Counted from the first letter of the stretch, positions 8,030 through 19,207 are shown. The stretch is DNA of 64,000 nucleotides from Solimonas sp036405815 (GCA_036405815.1 DASWWX010000041.1:1-64000); one strand, 5' to 3'. Numbers and translations: made by a program. Notes: generated from the letters alone by a model not told the origin.

Positions 8030-8982
8030 GCGCGATCGGCGGGAAACGTCAGCGTGGCAGCCAGCGAGTCGAGCCCCTGCAACAGCATCAGCAGCCGGTC
8101 CAGACCCAGCGCAACCCCTGCGCAGTCCGGCAGGCCGGCCTGCAGCGCCGCGATCAGCTCGCGATCGTACGGCGGCACCACGCGATGACGGGCCTGGCGC
8201 CAGGCCTGATCCGCCTGGAAGCGACGCGCCTGTTCGCCGGCGTCGGTCAACTCGTGAAAGCCGTTGGCCAGTTCGAGCCCGCGCCAGAACAGCTCGAACC
8301 GCTCGGCCAGCGGTGGATTGCCCGCGCGGATACACGACAGCGCCGCCTGCGACGCGGGAAAATCGTAGACGAAGGTCGGTCGTTCACCACCGAGTTGCGG
8401 GCCGACCCGGTAGGACATCCACAGGTCCAGCCAGAAATCGCGGTCGGCCGCTTCTGCCGGGGTCACCCCGATCGGCTCCGCGATATCGGCCGATTGCAGG
8501 CGCGCTCGTAATGAAGCCGCATCCAGCGCATGCGGATCGAAGCCGGCATGACGCTCGAACGCCTGCGCGTAGCTCAGACGCTCGCAGGGCATGCCGTCCA
8601 TGCCGCAGGCGGCCAGCAAGGCATCGATCTCGCTCATCAGCGCGTGGTGATCGAAGCCCGGTCGGTACCACTCCAGCATCGTGAACTCGGGGTTGTGATG
8701 CCGCCCCTGCTCCTCGAGCCGGAACACGCGCGCGACCTGGTAGATCGGCCCACTGCCGGCGGCGAGCAGACGCTTCATCGCAAACTCCGGCGACGTCTGC
8801 AGCCACGATCCACTTGCAGTAGAGAAGCTCTCGATATGCCGGTCTACCGTGGCGTGCCGCGACAGGATCGGTGTTTCGACTTCCAGCACACCGCGCTGCG
8901 CAAAGAACGCGCGCACCGCACCGTACAGCGCCGCGCGCGCGCGCAAGGTTTCGTTAGTGGCGGTCGGCTTCCAGCTTTCCAT
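8026..8982 (-). CDS. epmA: Elongation factor P--(R)-beta-lysine ligase
   Basis: EpmA (PoxA/GenX/YjeA) is a truncated class II lysyl-tRNA synthetase homologue without the anticodon domain. It ligates (R)-beta-lysine to a lysine of EF-P. The 318-residue length fits. Class II motif 2 is FRLEEQGRHHNPEFTMLEW and motif 3 is GVALGLDRLLML; no N-terminal OB fold is present. It lies downstream of efp, its substrate, with a hairpin between them, and epmB, which makes the beta-lysine, is just across the intergenic region. Confidence 0.96.
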   Translation of the reverse strand: MESWKPTATNETLRARAALYGAVRAFFAQRGVLEVETPILSRHATVDRHIESFSTASGSWLQTSPEFAMKRLLAAGSGPIYQVARVFRLEEQGRHHNPEFTMLEWYRPGFDHHALMSEIDALLAACGMDGMPCERLSYAQAFERHAGFDPHALDAASLRARLQSADIAEPIGVTPAEAADRDFWLDLWMSYRVGPQLGGERPTFVYDFPASQAALSCIRAGNPPLAERFELFWRGLELANGFHELTDAGEQARRFQADQAWRQARHRVVPPYDRELIAALQAGLPDCAGVALGLDRLLMLLQGLDSLAATLTFPADRA

Positions 8983-8996
8983 TGGGGATAAAGCAT

Positions 8997-9018
8997 AAGG
9001 CCGCCCGAAGGCGGCCTT
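8997..9018 (-). terminator. UUCG hairpin between efp and epmA (terminator or attenuator)
   Basis: On the minus strand AAGGCCGCC-TTCG-GGCGGCCTT makes a perfect 9-bp stem capped by a stable UUCG tetraloop. It sits between the efp stop and the epmA start. The T-run after it is poor (CCTTATGCTTTA), so partial termination that lowers epmA expression relative to efp is more likely than a full stop (inference). Confidence 0.7.
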
Positions 9019-9037
9019 GAGCGTGACGATGGTCAGC

Positions 9038-9607
9038 TTACTTGCCGGCGCGGTTCAGATACTCGCCAGTGCGGGTATCGACCTTGATCTTCTCGCCCTG
9101 CTGGATGAACAGCGGCACCTTGACGATGGCGCCCGTCTCCAGCTTGGCTGGCTTGCTGCCACCGGTGGCGGTGTCGCCCTTCAGGCCCGGATCGGTCTCG
9201 ACGATAGCCAGTTCGACCGTATTCGGCGCGTAAACGATCAGCGGCACCTCGTTCCACAGCGTGACGCGCACGGTCTCCTCACCCTTCAGCCACTGCGCAG
9301 ACTCGGCCATCGCTTCCTTGCCGGCCTGAATCTGTTCAAAGGACTTCGGGTCCATGAACGTCCAGAATTCGCCGTCGTTGTACAGGTACTGCATGTCCTT
9401 GTCTTCGACGTCCGCCGCCTCCAGCGTGTCGCCGGACTTCAGCGTGCGATCGAGTACACGGCCGGTCTTGAGGTTGCGGATCTTGATCGTGTTGGTGGCC
9501 TGGCCCTTGCCCGGCTTGCGGTACTCGTTGTCGATGACCGAGTACGGATCGCCGTCGATCAGCAGCTTGGTACCGGCCTTCATTTCGTTCGTGCTGACGG
9601 ATGCCAT
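9038..9607 (-). CDS. efp: Translation elongation factor P
   Basis: EF-P (189 residues) binds between the P and E sites of the ribosome and relieves stalling at polyproline stretches. The modified lysine is K34 in the loop RKPGKGQ, at the same position as the lysine modified by EpmA/EpmB in E. coli. The start is the ATG giving MASVSTNEMKAG; a longer upstream frame is not conserved in character. Divergent epmB begins 61 bases away, so both modification enzymes flank the substrate gene. Confidence 0.97.
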   Translation of the reverse strand: MASVSTNEMKAGTKLLIDGDPYSVIDNEYRKPGKGQATNTIKIRNLKTGRVLDRTLKSGDTLEAADVEDKDMQYLYNDGEFWTFMDPKSFEQIQAGKEAMAESAQWLKGEETVRVTLWNEVPLIVYAPNTVELAIVETDPGLKGDTATGGSKPAKLETGAIVKVPLFIQQGEKIKVDTRTGEYLNRAGK

Positions 9608-9668
9608 GAGACTCTCTGGTGATTGCGGGTTGCCGCCATGCGGTCGGGCGGCCAGAATTGCGGCCGGC

Positions 9669-10663
<995 letters not shown>

Positions 10664-10679
<16 letters not shown>

Positions 10680-12781
10680 CCAACGCCCAGACCGCCAGTC
10701 CGCCCGCCGCGACGCCTAGCGCCGCCAGCAGTGTCGTCCTGGTGATCGCCGAATCCGAGAGCATCGCCAAGCGCATCGAAAGTTATCTGCGCAATGCCGG
10801 CCATCCGATCCGCTGCGCCTGGGTCACCGATCTCGAAGACACCGAGGAAGCGCTGCGCCGTGGCGCACCCGACCTGCTGCTGTGCGCCGACAACCTGCAA
10901 CAAGCGCCGCTGAAGGACACGATCGATTTGTGCCGGCATCTCGCGCCTGACCTGCCGGTGGTGCTGCTGAGCACGCGCTTTGCCGCCGAAGACACCGTGG
11001 CGGCGCTGGCCGCCGGCGCGGTGGATCACGTCTCCTACGAAGACCTGCGTCACCTGCGCCATCTCGAACTGGTGCTGCTGCGCGAGTTCACCAACCATCG
11101 CCACCTACGCGAACTGCGCTCGACCCGGAAACGCCTGGAGGGTTTCGAGTCCCGCCACCAGCAGTTGCTGACCGATACCAACGATGCCGTCGCGCACATC
11201 CAGGAGGGCATTCTCTCGGGCGTGAATCCATCGTTCGCCAACCTGCTCGGGTACGACGATGTCGACGAGCTGAACGGCCTCCCGCTAATGGACGTGGTGG
11301 CGCAGGACCATACCCCCAAGGTCAAGGAGTATCTGAAGCTGCTGCTCAAGGGCAAACAGGACGGAAAGCCCCTGGAATGCTGCCTGATGCATCGCGACGG
11401 TCGCCGCGTCAGCATCAACGCGCGCCTGACCGTCAGCGAAGCCGACGGCGAACCGCTGGTGGAAATGCTGATTCGCTCAGAAGCCAGCAGCAGCGCAGCC
11501 ACGGCCGTGACCGCACCGGGCGCCCCCGCCGCCCATGGCCGTATTGCGTACTTCGAGGCGCTGGCCGCCTCGATCGCCGGTGCCAGCCAGCAGAAGGCGC
11601 ATCGCGCCGCACTGATTCTCGCCATCGACAACTTCGGCGGCGCCGAGGATCGGCTCGGCCTGCATGACGCGGAACAGGCAGTCGATGCGCTCATGGAGTG
11701 GGTTCGCAGCAAGCTGTTGCCGGGCGAGCAGGTCTTCCGCTTTTCCAGTTCAGAGCTGGCGCTGCTGATCGCCCGCCCTGAATCCCAGGAGGTCTCCAAA
11801 TTCGGGGAAACACTGGTTGCAGAAGCGCCCAAGCAGATCTTCAGCACCGCCAGCCATGAAGCGCATCTGCCGCTGACGGTCACGGCTTATCCTTACAACG
11901 GCAGCGAGCAGGCCAGCACCATCACCTCGGAGCTGGTGCGTGAAGCCCGCAAGCTCTCGACCAAGGGCGGCAAGCAGTTCGCCAATCTGGGGCCGACCGC
12001 CAAGAGCTCGCAGATCGAGCGCGAGGAGGGCCGCATCGCGGCGCTGGTCAAGAAAGCAATCGAGGACGGGCGACTCAAGCTGGCCTATCAGTCCATCGCC
12101 AGCCTGGAAGGCGACACCCGTCAGCATTTCGATGTGCTGGTGCGCGTCATCGACGAGGACGGCAAGGAGCTGCATGCCTCCGAGTTCATCCGCTCAGCCG
12201 AAAAGCATGGCCTGATGATCGCGATTGACCGCTGGGTCACTGCGCGCGCGCTGCGCGTGCAGGCCAAGCGCGATAGCGCGCAGGAAGCTTCAAGCCTGTT
12301 CGTCAAGCTCTCCGAAGACACTCTCAAGGACGCCGAAGCCTTCATTCCCTGGCTGCAGGAGCAGCTCAAGGCCCGCGCCCTGAAGCCCGGCGAAGTCGTG
12401 TTCCAGATGCAGGAAGGCATCATCGAGAAGCACATCCGCAAGGCCAAACTGATCACCAAGGCACTCAGCGATGCCGGCGCCCAGATCGCGATCGAACATT
12501 TTGGCACCGGCACCAACTCCGAGCAGATGATGGAACATCTGCCGATGCAGTTCGTGAAGTTCCACTACAACTTCACCAAAAACTTCAACGACAAGGACAT
12601 GCAGAAGAAGATGACGACCTTGATGGAAGTCGCCAAGAACAAGCGCATCAAGGTGATCGTCTCTCACGTCGAGGACGCCAACGTCATGGCGCGGCTGTGG
12701 CAGATGGGCGTCAATTTCATCCAGGGCTACCACGTGCAGGAGCCGGAAGTGGTGCTGCTGTCGGCTGAAGTCGGACGCTGA
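10664..12781 (+). CDS. fimX: FimX-like REC-PAS-GGDEF-EAL c-di-GMP receptor
   Basis: The 705-residue protein has four domains in order. A degenerate receiver domain (about 20-145) lacks the normal acidic triad. A PAS domain (about 165-275) follows, then a GGDEF-like domain whose active-site motif is replaced by SSSEL near residue 360, then an EAL-like domain with DVL (from residue 490) in place of EAL. Further catalytic positions are also lost (MQFVKFHYNF where active enzymes have a KID-type motif). This matches FimX of Pseudomonas and Xanthomonas, a non-catalytic c-di-GMP sensor that controls type IV pilus assembly and twitching. No pilus gene is adjacent. Translation is probably coupled to epmB. 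Confidence 0.9.
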
Positions 12782-12800
12782 GCACGCGCGGTAACGAAAC

Positions 12801-12830
12801 AAAAAAGGCGGCCCGACGGCCGCCTTTTTT
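12801..12830. terminator. Bidirectional intrinsic terminator between fimX and htpX
   Basis: A 12-bp arm AAAAAAGGCGGC pairs with GCCGCCTTTTTT across a short loop, giving a T6 run on both strands. It separates two convergent genes. Confidence 0.93.
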
Positions 12831-12847
12831 GTGACTCGGAAAGCGCG

Positions 12848-13711
12848 TTACTGCACCACACCGCTCTGCTGCAGACGCTCGATGCGCAGCTCCAGCGGCG
12901 GATGGGTCGAGAACAGCTTGGCAACGCCGCCGCTGATGCCGAAAGCCGACATCTGCTCCGGCAACGTCGATTGGCCATGAGCCGCCTTGAGGCGCTCGAG
13001 CGCAGCGATCATCTTGCGACGACCGGCCAGATGGGCACCCGCCGCATCGGCGCGGAACTCGCGGTGGCGCGAGAACCAGGCGGCAACCATCTGCGCCAGG
13101 AAGCCCAGCACGATCTGCAGCACGATCACCGTCAGGAAGTAGCCCGGACCGCTGCCGGAGCTGCCATCACGCTTGAACAGCGCCTGGTCGACGACCGCCC
13201 CGATCACGCGCGACAGGTAGATCACGAAGGTATTGAGCACGCCCTGGATCAGCGCCATCGACACCATGTCGCCGTTGGCGACGTGGCCGATCTCGTGGCC
13301 GAGTACGGCCTCGACCTCGTCCTGCTTCATGTGCCGCAGCAGGCCGGTGGACACGGCGACCAGCGCGTTGTTCTTGTTCATGCCGGTGGCAAAGGCATTC
13401 GGCTCCGGCGCGTCGTAGACCGCGACCTCCGGCATGCCGATGCCAGCCGCCCGTGCCTGACGCTCGACGGTCTGCATCAGCCACATTTCGGCCGAGTTCT
13501 TGGGCTGAGTGATGACCTGCGCGCCGGTCATGCGCTTGGCCGACCACTTGGACATCGCCAGCGAAATGAAGGAACCGACGAAGCCCATGATCGCCGCCAT
13601 CACGATCAGCGGCACCTGCTGGCCGCCACCGATGCCGAGCAGGGTCGTGATCAAGGTCAGCACCGCGATCACGGCGATATTGGTCAGGGCGAGATAGAAA
13701 AACGCACGCAT
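12848..13711 (-). CDS. htpX: Membrane zinc protease HtpX
   Basis: HtpX degrades misfolded inner-membrane proteins together with FtsH. The 287-residue protein has two N-terminal membrane segments (about 5-25 and 32-52), the zinc motif HEIGH (H139, E140, H143) and a third ligand E218 in HREFRADAAGA. A hydrophobic region (about 150-210) lies between them. These match the family closely. The gene is followed by a strong terminator and lies 58 bases downstream of parC on the same strand, so partial read-through from parC is possible. Confidence 0.97.
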   Translation of the reverse strand: MRAFFYLALTNIAVIAVLTLITTLLGIGGGQQVPLIVMAAIMGFVGSFISLAMSKWSAKRMTGAQVITQPKNSAEMWLMQTVERQARAAGIGMPEVAVYDAPEPNAFATGMNKNNALVAVSTGLLRHMKQDEVEAVLGHEIGHVANGDMVSMALIQGVLNTFVIYLSRVIGAVVDQALFKRDGSSGSGPGYFLTVIVLQIVLGFLAQMVAAWFSRHREFRADAAGAHLAGRRKMIAALERLKAAHGQSTLPEQMSAFGISGGVAKLFSTHPPLELRIERLQQSGVVQ

Positions 13712-13769
13712 GAAAGGACTGCCTCTATGGGGTATCCGACATCACTATCTGGGGACTGGGACCGCAAAC

Positions 13770-16007
13770 TCAAGCGGAAGGTTTCCCGCCCTCGGCCTGC
13801 ATGCTATCGACACGCTGGAAGCCGCGCGGCAGGTGGCTACCGCGGCTGGCACGGGCACCGCCGTAACCCTCGAGATCGGACGGCTTGAGTGTCAGCGTGC
13901 GCTTGCCGCAGACCAGCGTCAGGCTGGCGCCGGCCGGCAGCACGGTGGTGGCCAGAATGCGGTCTTCGCCCTTGAGCGCGATCAGCTTGTTGCCCTTGCC
14001 CTTGGCCAGTTCCGGCAGTTCCGAGAGCGGGAACACCAGCAGGCGGCCTTCGGCGGTGGCCAGCGCGTAGCGGTCCTGCCCCGGGTTGAAGGTGCGCACC
14101 GGCGGCAGCACGCTGGCGCCATCGGCCACCGAGACCACGGCCTTGCCGACGCGGCGGTTGGATTCCAGGTCGCCCAATTTGGCGATGAACCCATAGCCCT
14201 CGTCGCTGCCGAGCACCAGCGTCTCGCCCGCATCGCCCATCATCAGGCCGACGATGCGGCCGCCGTCCTGGATGTCGAGCTTGGTCGTCACCGGCTCGCC
14301 CTGCGAACGCGCCGACGGCAGCTCGCGCGGGTTCAGCGTGTAGCTGCGACCGCGATGGTCGAGCAGCACCAGCAGCTGGTTGGTCTTGCCCTGCACCGCC
14401 GTGAGGTACTCGTCGCCAGCCTTGTAGCTGAGCGTGGTCGGGTCGAGCTCGTGGCCCTTGCCGGCACGGATCCAGCCGGCCTTCGACAGCACGACGGTGA
14501 CCGGTTCGGCCGGGATGATCTCGGTGGCTTCCAGCGCGGCGGCCGGCGGGCGCGCGTTGATCGGGCAGCGGCGCTCGTCGCCGTACTTCTTGGCGTCTTC
14601 CTTCAGCTCCTCGCCGATCAGCTTCTTCAGCTTGTCGTCGTCGCCGAGCAGTTCTTCGAGCTTGGCGCGCTCGGCCGCGAGTTCGGCCTGCTCGCCCTTG
14701 ATCTTGATCTCCTCGATCTTCTGCAGGTGACGCAGCTTGAGGTCGAGGATGTAGTCGGCCTGGACTTCCGTCAGCGCGAAGGCCGTCATCAGCTTGGCCT
14801 TCGGATCGTCCGCGGTGCGGATGATGTGAATGACCTCGTCGATGTTCAGGTAGGCGATCAGCAGGCCTTCGAGCAGGTGCAGGCGCTCGTTGACCTTGTT
14901 CAGCCGGTGATTGAGTCGCTTCGTCACCGTCTCGAAGCGGTACTGCAGCCACTCGTTGAGGATGTCCTTGAGGTTCTTGACCTTGGGCCGGCCGTCGAGG
15001 CCGATCATGTTGAGATTGACGCGGTAGCTGCGCTCGAGGTCCGTCGTCGCAAACAGGTGCGCCATCAGCGCATCGGTGTCGACGCGGTTGGAGCGCGGCA
15101 CGATGACCAGGCGCGTCGGATTCTCGTGATCGGATTCGTCGCGCAGATCCTCGACCAGCGGCAGCTTCTTCGCACGCATCTGGTCGGCGATCTGCTCCAG
15201 CACCTTGGCCGGCGACACCTGGAACGGCAGGTGCGTGACGATGACGTTGCCGTCCTCGTCGCGCTCCCAGCGTGCGCGGGCGCGCACCTGGCCGTTGCCG
15301 GTCTGGTAGATCTTCAGCAGGTCGTGCGGCTCGGAGACGATCTCGCAGGACGTCGGGAAGTCCGGACCCGGCACGAACTCGCAGAGCTTCTCGACGTGCG
15401 CGTTCGGATGCTTGAGCAGATGCAGACAGGCCTGCACCAGCTCGCGCAGGTTGTGCGGCGGGATGTCGGTGGCCATGCCGACCGCGATGCCGGTGGTGCC
15501 ATTGACCAGGATGTTCGGCAGGCGTGCCGGCAGCAGGCGCGGCTCGTCGAGCGTGCCGTCGAAGTTCGGCGCCCACTCGACCGTGCCCTGCTCCAGCTCA
15601 CCCAGCAAGGTCGCCGCGTACGGCGTCAGCCGCGACTCGGTGTAGCGCATCGCCGCGAACGACTTCGGGTCGTCCGGCGAACCCCAATTGCCCTGGCCAT
15701 CGACCAGCGGATAGCGATAGTTGAACGGCTGCGCCATCGTGACCATGGCTTCGTAGCAAGCCGAGTCACCGTGCGGGTGGAACTTGCCGATCACGTCACC
15801 GACGGTGCGCGCCGACTTCTTATGCTTCTGGCCCGCGCTCAGTCCGAGTTCGGACATCGCGTAGATGATGCGGCGCTGCACCGGCTTGAGGCCGTCGGCG
15901 ATGTTGGGCAGCGCGCGGTCCAGCACCACGTACATCGAGTAGTCGAGGTAGGCCTTTTCCGCAAAGACGCGCAGCGGCAGGCGTTCGGTTTCGATCAGAT
16001 CCGTCAT
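13770..16007 (-). CDS. parC: DNA topoisomerase IV subunit A
   Basis: ParC forms the A2B2 enzyme with ParE that unlinks replicated chromosomes. The 745-residue length is normal. The N-terminal domain has the catalytic Tyr122 in AAMRYTESRL. The quinolone-determining region reads GKFHPHGDSACYEAM, with Ser82 and Glu86 in the usual unmutated form. The C-terminal beta-pinwheel occupies roughly the last 250 residues. It starts 8 bases after the parE stop, a tight two-gene operon. parC is chosen over gyrA from its length, the pairing with parE and the shorter C-terminal domain. Confidence 0.96.
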   Translation of the reverse strand: MTDLIETERLPLRVFAEKAYLDYSMYVVLDRALPNIADGLKPVQRRIIYAMSELGLSAGQKHKKSARTVGDVIGKFHPHGDSACYEAMVTMAQPFNYRYPLVDGQGNWGSPDDPKSFAAMRYTESRLTPYAATLLGELEQGTVEWAPNFDGTLDEPRLLPARLPNILVNGTTGIAVGMATDIPPHNLRELVQACLHLLKHPNAHVEKLCEFVPGPDFPTSCEIVSEPHDLLKIYQTGNGQVRARARWERDEDGNVIVTHLPFQVSPAKVLEQIADQMRAKKLPLVEDLRDESDHENPTRLVIVPRSNRVDTDALMAHLFATTDLERSYRVNLNMIGLDGRPKVKNLKDILNEWLQYRFETVTKRLNHRLNKVNERLHLLEGLLIAYLNIDEVIHIIRTADDPKAKLMTAFALTEVQADYILDLKLRHLQKIEEIKIKGEQAELAAERAKLEELLGDDDKLKKLIGEELKEDAKKYGDERRCPINARPPAAALEATEIIPAEPVTVVLSKAGWIRAGKGHELDPTTLSYKAGDEYLTAVQGKTNQLLVLLDHRGRSYTLNPRELPSARSQGEPVTTKLDIQDGGRIVGLMMGDAGETLVLGSDEGYGFIAKLGDLESNRRVGKAVVSVADGASVLPPVRTFNPGQDRYALATAEGRLLVFPLSELPELAKGKGNKLIALKGEDRILATTVLPAGASLTLVCGKRTLTLKPSDLEGYGGARASRGSHLPRGFQRVDSMQAEGGKPSA

Positions 16008-16015
16008 GTTCTATC

Positions 16016-17926
16016 TCAGACTTCCGCGCGATTGCCTTCGCGCTCGAGCCAATCCTTTCTATCGCCGGCGCGCTTCTTCGCCAGCAGCATGTCCATCACC
16101 TGCTCGGCCGGGGTTTCGTCCAGGCCCAGTTGCACGAGGCGACGCGTATCGCGCGACATCGTGGTCTCGCGCAGTTGCAGCGGGTTCATCTCGCCCAGGC
16201 CCTTGAAGCGCGTGACCTGGATCTTCGACTTGTTGCCTTCCGCGCTGAGGCGGTCGAGCACGCCCTGCTTCTCCGCCTCGTCGAGCGCGTAGTAGACCTG
16301 CTTGCCGGCGTCGATGCGGAACAGCGGCGGCATCGCGATGTACACGTTGCCGGCCTCGACCAGCGGGCGGTAGTGCTTCAGGAACAGCGCGCACAGCAGG
16401 GTCGCGATGTGCAAGCCGTCGGAGTCGGCGTCGGCGAGCACGCAGATCTTGCCGTAGCGCAGCGTGGAGATGTCCGCACTGCCGGGATCGACGCCGATCG
16501 CCACGGAGATGTCGTGGATTTCCTGCGAGCCCAGGGCTTCGTTGGAATCGACTTCCCAGGTGTTCAGAATCTTGCCGCGCAGCGGCATGATCGCCTGGTA
16601 CTCGCGATCGCGCGCCTGCTTGGCGCTTCCACCGGCCGAATCGCCTTCGACCAGGAACAGTTCAGTGATCGCCGGATCGGAGGACACGCAGTCGGCGAGC
16701 TTGCCCGGCAGCGCCGGACCGCTGGTCACCTTCTTGCGCACCACCTGCTTGGCGAGCTTGAGGCGCGCGTTGGCGTTGGCGATGACCAGCTGCGCGATCT
16801 GCTCGCCGGCCTCGGTGTGCTGGTTCAGCCACAGGCTGAAGGAGTCGTGGACCACGCCCTGCACGAAGGCCGCGGTCTCGCGCGACGACAAGCGCTCCTT
16901 GGTCTGTCCGGCGAACTGCGGGTCCTGCATCTTCACGCTGAGCACGTAGGCGCAGTTCTGCCACACGTCTTCCGGCGTCAGCTTGAGACCGCGCGGCAGC
17001 AGGTTGCGGAACTCGCAGAACTCGCGGATCGCCTCGGTCAGGCCGGTGCGCAGTCCATTGACGTGCGTACCGCCCTGCGCAGTCGGAATCAGGTTGACGT
17101 AGCTCTCGGCGACGGGCTCGACGCGACCCCCAAATCCAGGTGCATCCTGGTTGATCCAGACCAGCGCCCACTCGGCCTCTTCACGCGCCGCCTTGAACTG
17201 GCCGATGAAAGGCTCGGCCGGCAGCGTCTCGGCGCCCTGCAGCGCGTCCTTCAGGTAATCCGGCAGGCCGTTCTCGTACTGCCAGACCACCTCTTCCTTG
17301 TTGATCTGGTCCTTGAGCGTGACCTTCAGGTTGGGGCACAGCACCGCCTTGGCGCGCAGCACCTGCTTCAGACGCGGGATCGAGAACTTGGGGCTGTCGA
17401 AGTACTTGGGGTCGGCCCAGAAACGCACGGTCGTGCCGGTGCGGTTCTTCGGCACCGTGCCGATCTCCTTCAGCGGCTTGGACCGCTCGCCGTCCTTGAA
17501 CTCGATCTGGTACTCGGCGCCGCCGCGGCAGACGCGCACTTCCAGCTTGGTCGACAGCGCGTTGACGACGGACACGCCAACGCCGTGCAGGCCGCCAGAG
17601 AACTGGTACTGCTTGTTGGAGAACTTGGCGCCCGAATGCAGCTTGGTCAGGATCAGTTCGACACCGGTGACCTTGTGCACCGGATGCACGTCCACCGGCA
17701 TGCCACGGCCGTTGTCGGCCACTTCCAGCGAGCCGTCCTCGTGGACGGTCACGGTCACTGCATCGCAGTGCCCGGCCAAAGCCTCGTCCACCGCGTTGTC
17801 GATGACTTCCTGGGCCAGGTGGTTGGGGCGGCTGGTCTCGGTGTACATGCCCGGGCGCTTGCGCACCGGGTCCAGGCCCTGCAGAACTTCGATTGCTTCG
17901 GCGCTGTAATTGCTTGCGGCTGCCAT
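16016..17926 (-). CDS. parE: DNA topoisomerase IV subunit B
   Basis: ParE (636 residues) is the ATPase subunit. It has the GHKL ATP site (DNAVDEALAGHC, DNGRGMPV, GGLHGVGVSVVNALS), the transducer domain and the TOPRIM motif LVEGDSAGGSAKQARD. A later acidic DADSDG block and the C-terminal YKGLGEMN-like FKGLGEMNPLQL complete the set. The length is shorter than GyrB, which usually has an insert. It heads the parE-parC operon and is divergent from xseB. Confidence 0.96.
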   Translation of the reverse strand: MAAASNYSAEAIEVLQGLDPVRKRPGMYTETSRPNHLAQEVIDNAVDEALAGHCDAVTVTVHEDGSLEVADNGRGMPVDVHPVHKVTGVELILTKLHSGAKFSNKQYQFSGGLHGVGVSVVNALSTKLEVRVCRGGAEYQIEFKDGERSKPLKEIGTVPKNRTGTTVRFWADPKYFDSPKFSIPRLKQVLRAKAVLCPNLKVTLKDQINKEEVVWQYENGLPDYLKDALQGAETLPAEPFIGQFKAAREEAEWALVWINQDAPGFGGRVEPVAESYVNLIPTAQGGTHVNGLRTGLTEAIREFCEFRNLLPRGLKLTPEDVWQNCAYVLSVKMQDPQFAGQTKERLSSRETAAFVQGVVHDSFSLWLNQHTEAGEQIAQLVIANANARLKLAKQVVRKKVTSGPALPGKLADCVSSDPAITELFLVEGDSAGGSAKQARDREYQAIMPLRGKILNTWEVDSNEALGSQEIHDISVAIGVDPGSADISTLRYGKICVLADADSDGLHIATLLCALFLKHYRPLVEAGNVYIAMPPLFRIDAGKQVYYALDEAEKQGVLDRLSAEGNKSKIQVTRFKGLGEMNPLQLRETTMSRDTRRLVQLGLDETPAEQVMDMLLAKKRAGDRKDWLEREGNRAEV

Positions 17927-18077
17927 GAGAGGGGTCGTTTAAGAGCGCGGCGACCTTAACGGAAAGGCTCCGGACCGGGCAACCGGGCTAAACTGCGCCG
18001 GTTTGCGGTCCGGAATGCCGAGTTTCCGTCGCCGATGGCAACATTATTCTACATTTCGTCACTCCAAGGACCGCATC

Positions 18078-18311
18078 ATGGCCCGTAAAGCGGAAACCTC
18101 CGAAGCCGATCCGGTCGGACGCTTCGAGGAGGCGATGACCGAGCTCGAAGACATCGTGCGGCGCCTGGAAGCCGGCGAGCTGCGACTGGAGGAGTCGCTG
18201 AAACTGTTCGAACGCGGCACCGACCTGACCCGCCATTGCCGCCAGGCCCTCGACAGCGCCGAACTCAAGGTCAAGAACCTGCTCGACAAGCCGGCAGATC
18301 CCGAGGCCTGA
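18078..18311 (+). CDS. xseB: Exodeoxyribonuclease VII small subunit
   Basis: This 77-residue XseB forms exonuclease VII with XseA. The helical core RFEEAMTELEDIVRRLEAGEL...LEESLKLFERG is diagnostic. The start ATG has an AAGGA ribosome site 7 bases upstream. The gene heads the xseB-ispA-dxs cluster, the same order as in E. coli, and its stop overlaps the ispA start by one base (TGATG). xseA is not in the window. Confidence 0.95.
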   Translation: MARKAETSEADPVGRFEEAMTELEDIVRRLEAGELRLEESLKLFERGTDLTRHCRQALDSAELKVKNLLDKPADPEA

Positions 18312-19207
18312 TGAGCGCCACCGGCTTCGAATCGCGCATCGAGACCTATCGACAGCGCCTGCAGGATCACCTCTCGCGCTGGCTGCCGCCCGCCGACCAA
18401 TACCCGGCGCGCCTGCATGAAGCGATGCGCTACGCCAGCGAGGGCGGCAAGCGGCTGCGCCCGCTGCTGGTCTACGCCGCCGGCGAGGTGCTGGGATTGC
18501 CGGCGCGCGCGCTGGATGCACCGGCCAGCGCGGTCGAACTGATCCACGTCTATTCGCTGGTCCACGACGACCTGCCGGCGATGGACGACGACGACCTGCG
18601 TCGCGGCCGGCCCACGGTCCACAAGGCCTACGACGAGGTGCTGGCCATCCTGGTCGGCGATGGTCTGCAGGCCTTGGCATTCCAGGTGCTGGCGCAGGGC
18701 GAGCAGTCGGATCTGCGCGCCGAACAACGCCTGAAGATGATTGAAGTGCTGGCCGAGGCCGCGGGCAGCCGTGGCATGGTCGGCGGCCAGGCCGTCGATC
18801 TGGCGTCGACCCATCAGCAACTGACGCTGCCCGAACTCGAAGCCCTGCACATCCACAAGACCGGCGCGCTGATCCGTGCCTGCCTGCGCATGGCCGCCTA
18901 CGCGAAATCGCCGCTGGACGGCGGCCATCTGGACGCCCTGGACCGCTACGGCAAGTGCATCGGCCTCGCCTTCCAGATCCAGGACGACATCCTCGATATC
19001 GAGTCCAACAGCGCCACGCTCGGCAAGACCGTCGGCAAGGACGAGGCCAGCCACAAGTCCACGTACCCGTCGGTCATGGGGCTGTCGGCCGCGAAGCTGC
19101 GCGCCACCGAACTATTCGACGGGGCCCGCGCGGCGCTCGCGCCCTTCGGCGCCGACGCCGAGCCGCTGCTGTGGCTGGCGCGACACATCCAGGGCCGCCA
19201 GCACTAG
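18311..19207 (+). CDS. ispA: Farnesyl diphosphate synthase (geranyltranstransferase)
   Basis: IspA condenses dimethylallyl and geranyl diphosphates with isopentenyl diphosphate to give farnesyl diphosphate, the precursor of undecaprenyl phosphate and quinone side chains. The 298-residue protein has the first aspartate-rich motif HDDLPAMDDDDLRRGRP and the second, FQIQDDILD. An ATG coupled to the xseB stop is the natural start. dxs follows after 91 bases, linking early and late steps of the pathway. Confidence 0.95.
   Translation: MSATGFESRIETYRQRLQDHLSRWLPPADQYPARLHEAMRYASEGGKRLRPLLVYAAGEVLGLPARALDAPASAVELIHVYSLVHDDLPAMDDDDLRRGRPTVHKAYDEVLAILVGDGLQALAFQVLAQGEQSDLRAEQRLKMIEVLAEAAGSRGMVGGQAVDLASTHQQLTLPELEALHIHKTGALIRACLRMAAYAKSPLDGGHLDALDRYGKCIGLAFQIQDDILDIESNSATLGKTVGKDEASHKSTYPSVMGLSAAKLRATELFDGARAALAPFGADAEPLLWLARHIQGRQH

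Noticed and set aside
13710..16292. Very long open frame on the plus strand opposite parC
   Set aside because: It is antisense to an unmistakable topoisomerase gene; high G+C codon bias keeps the opposite frame open. It has no domain and no ribosome site.
16130..17959. Long open frame antisense to parE, and similar frames opposite dxs, cysI, ftsK and thrS
   Set aside because: All are shadows of well-identified genes in G+C-rich DNA.
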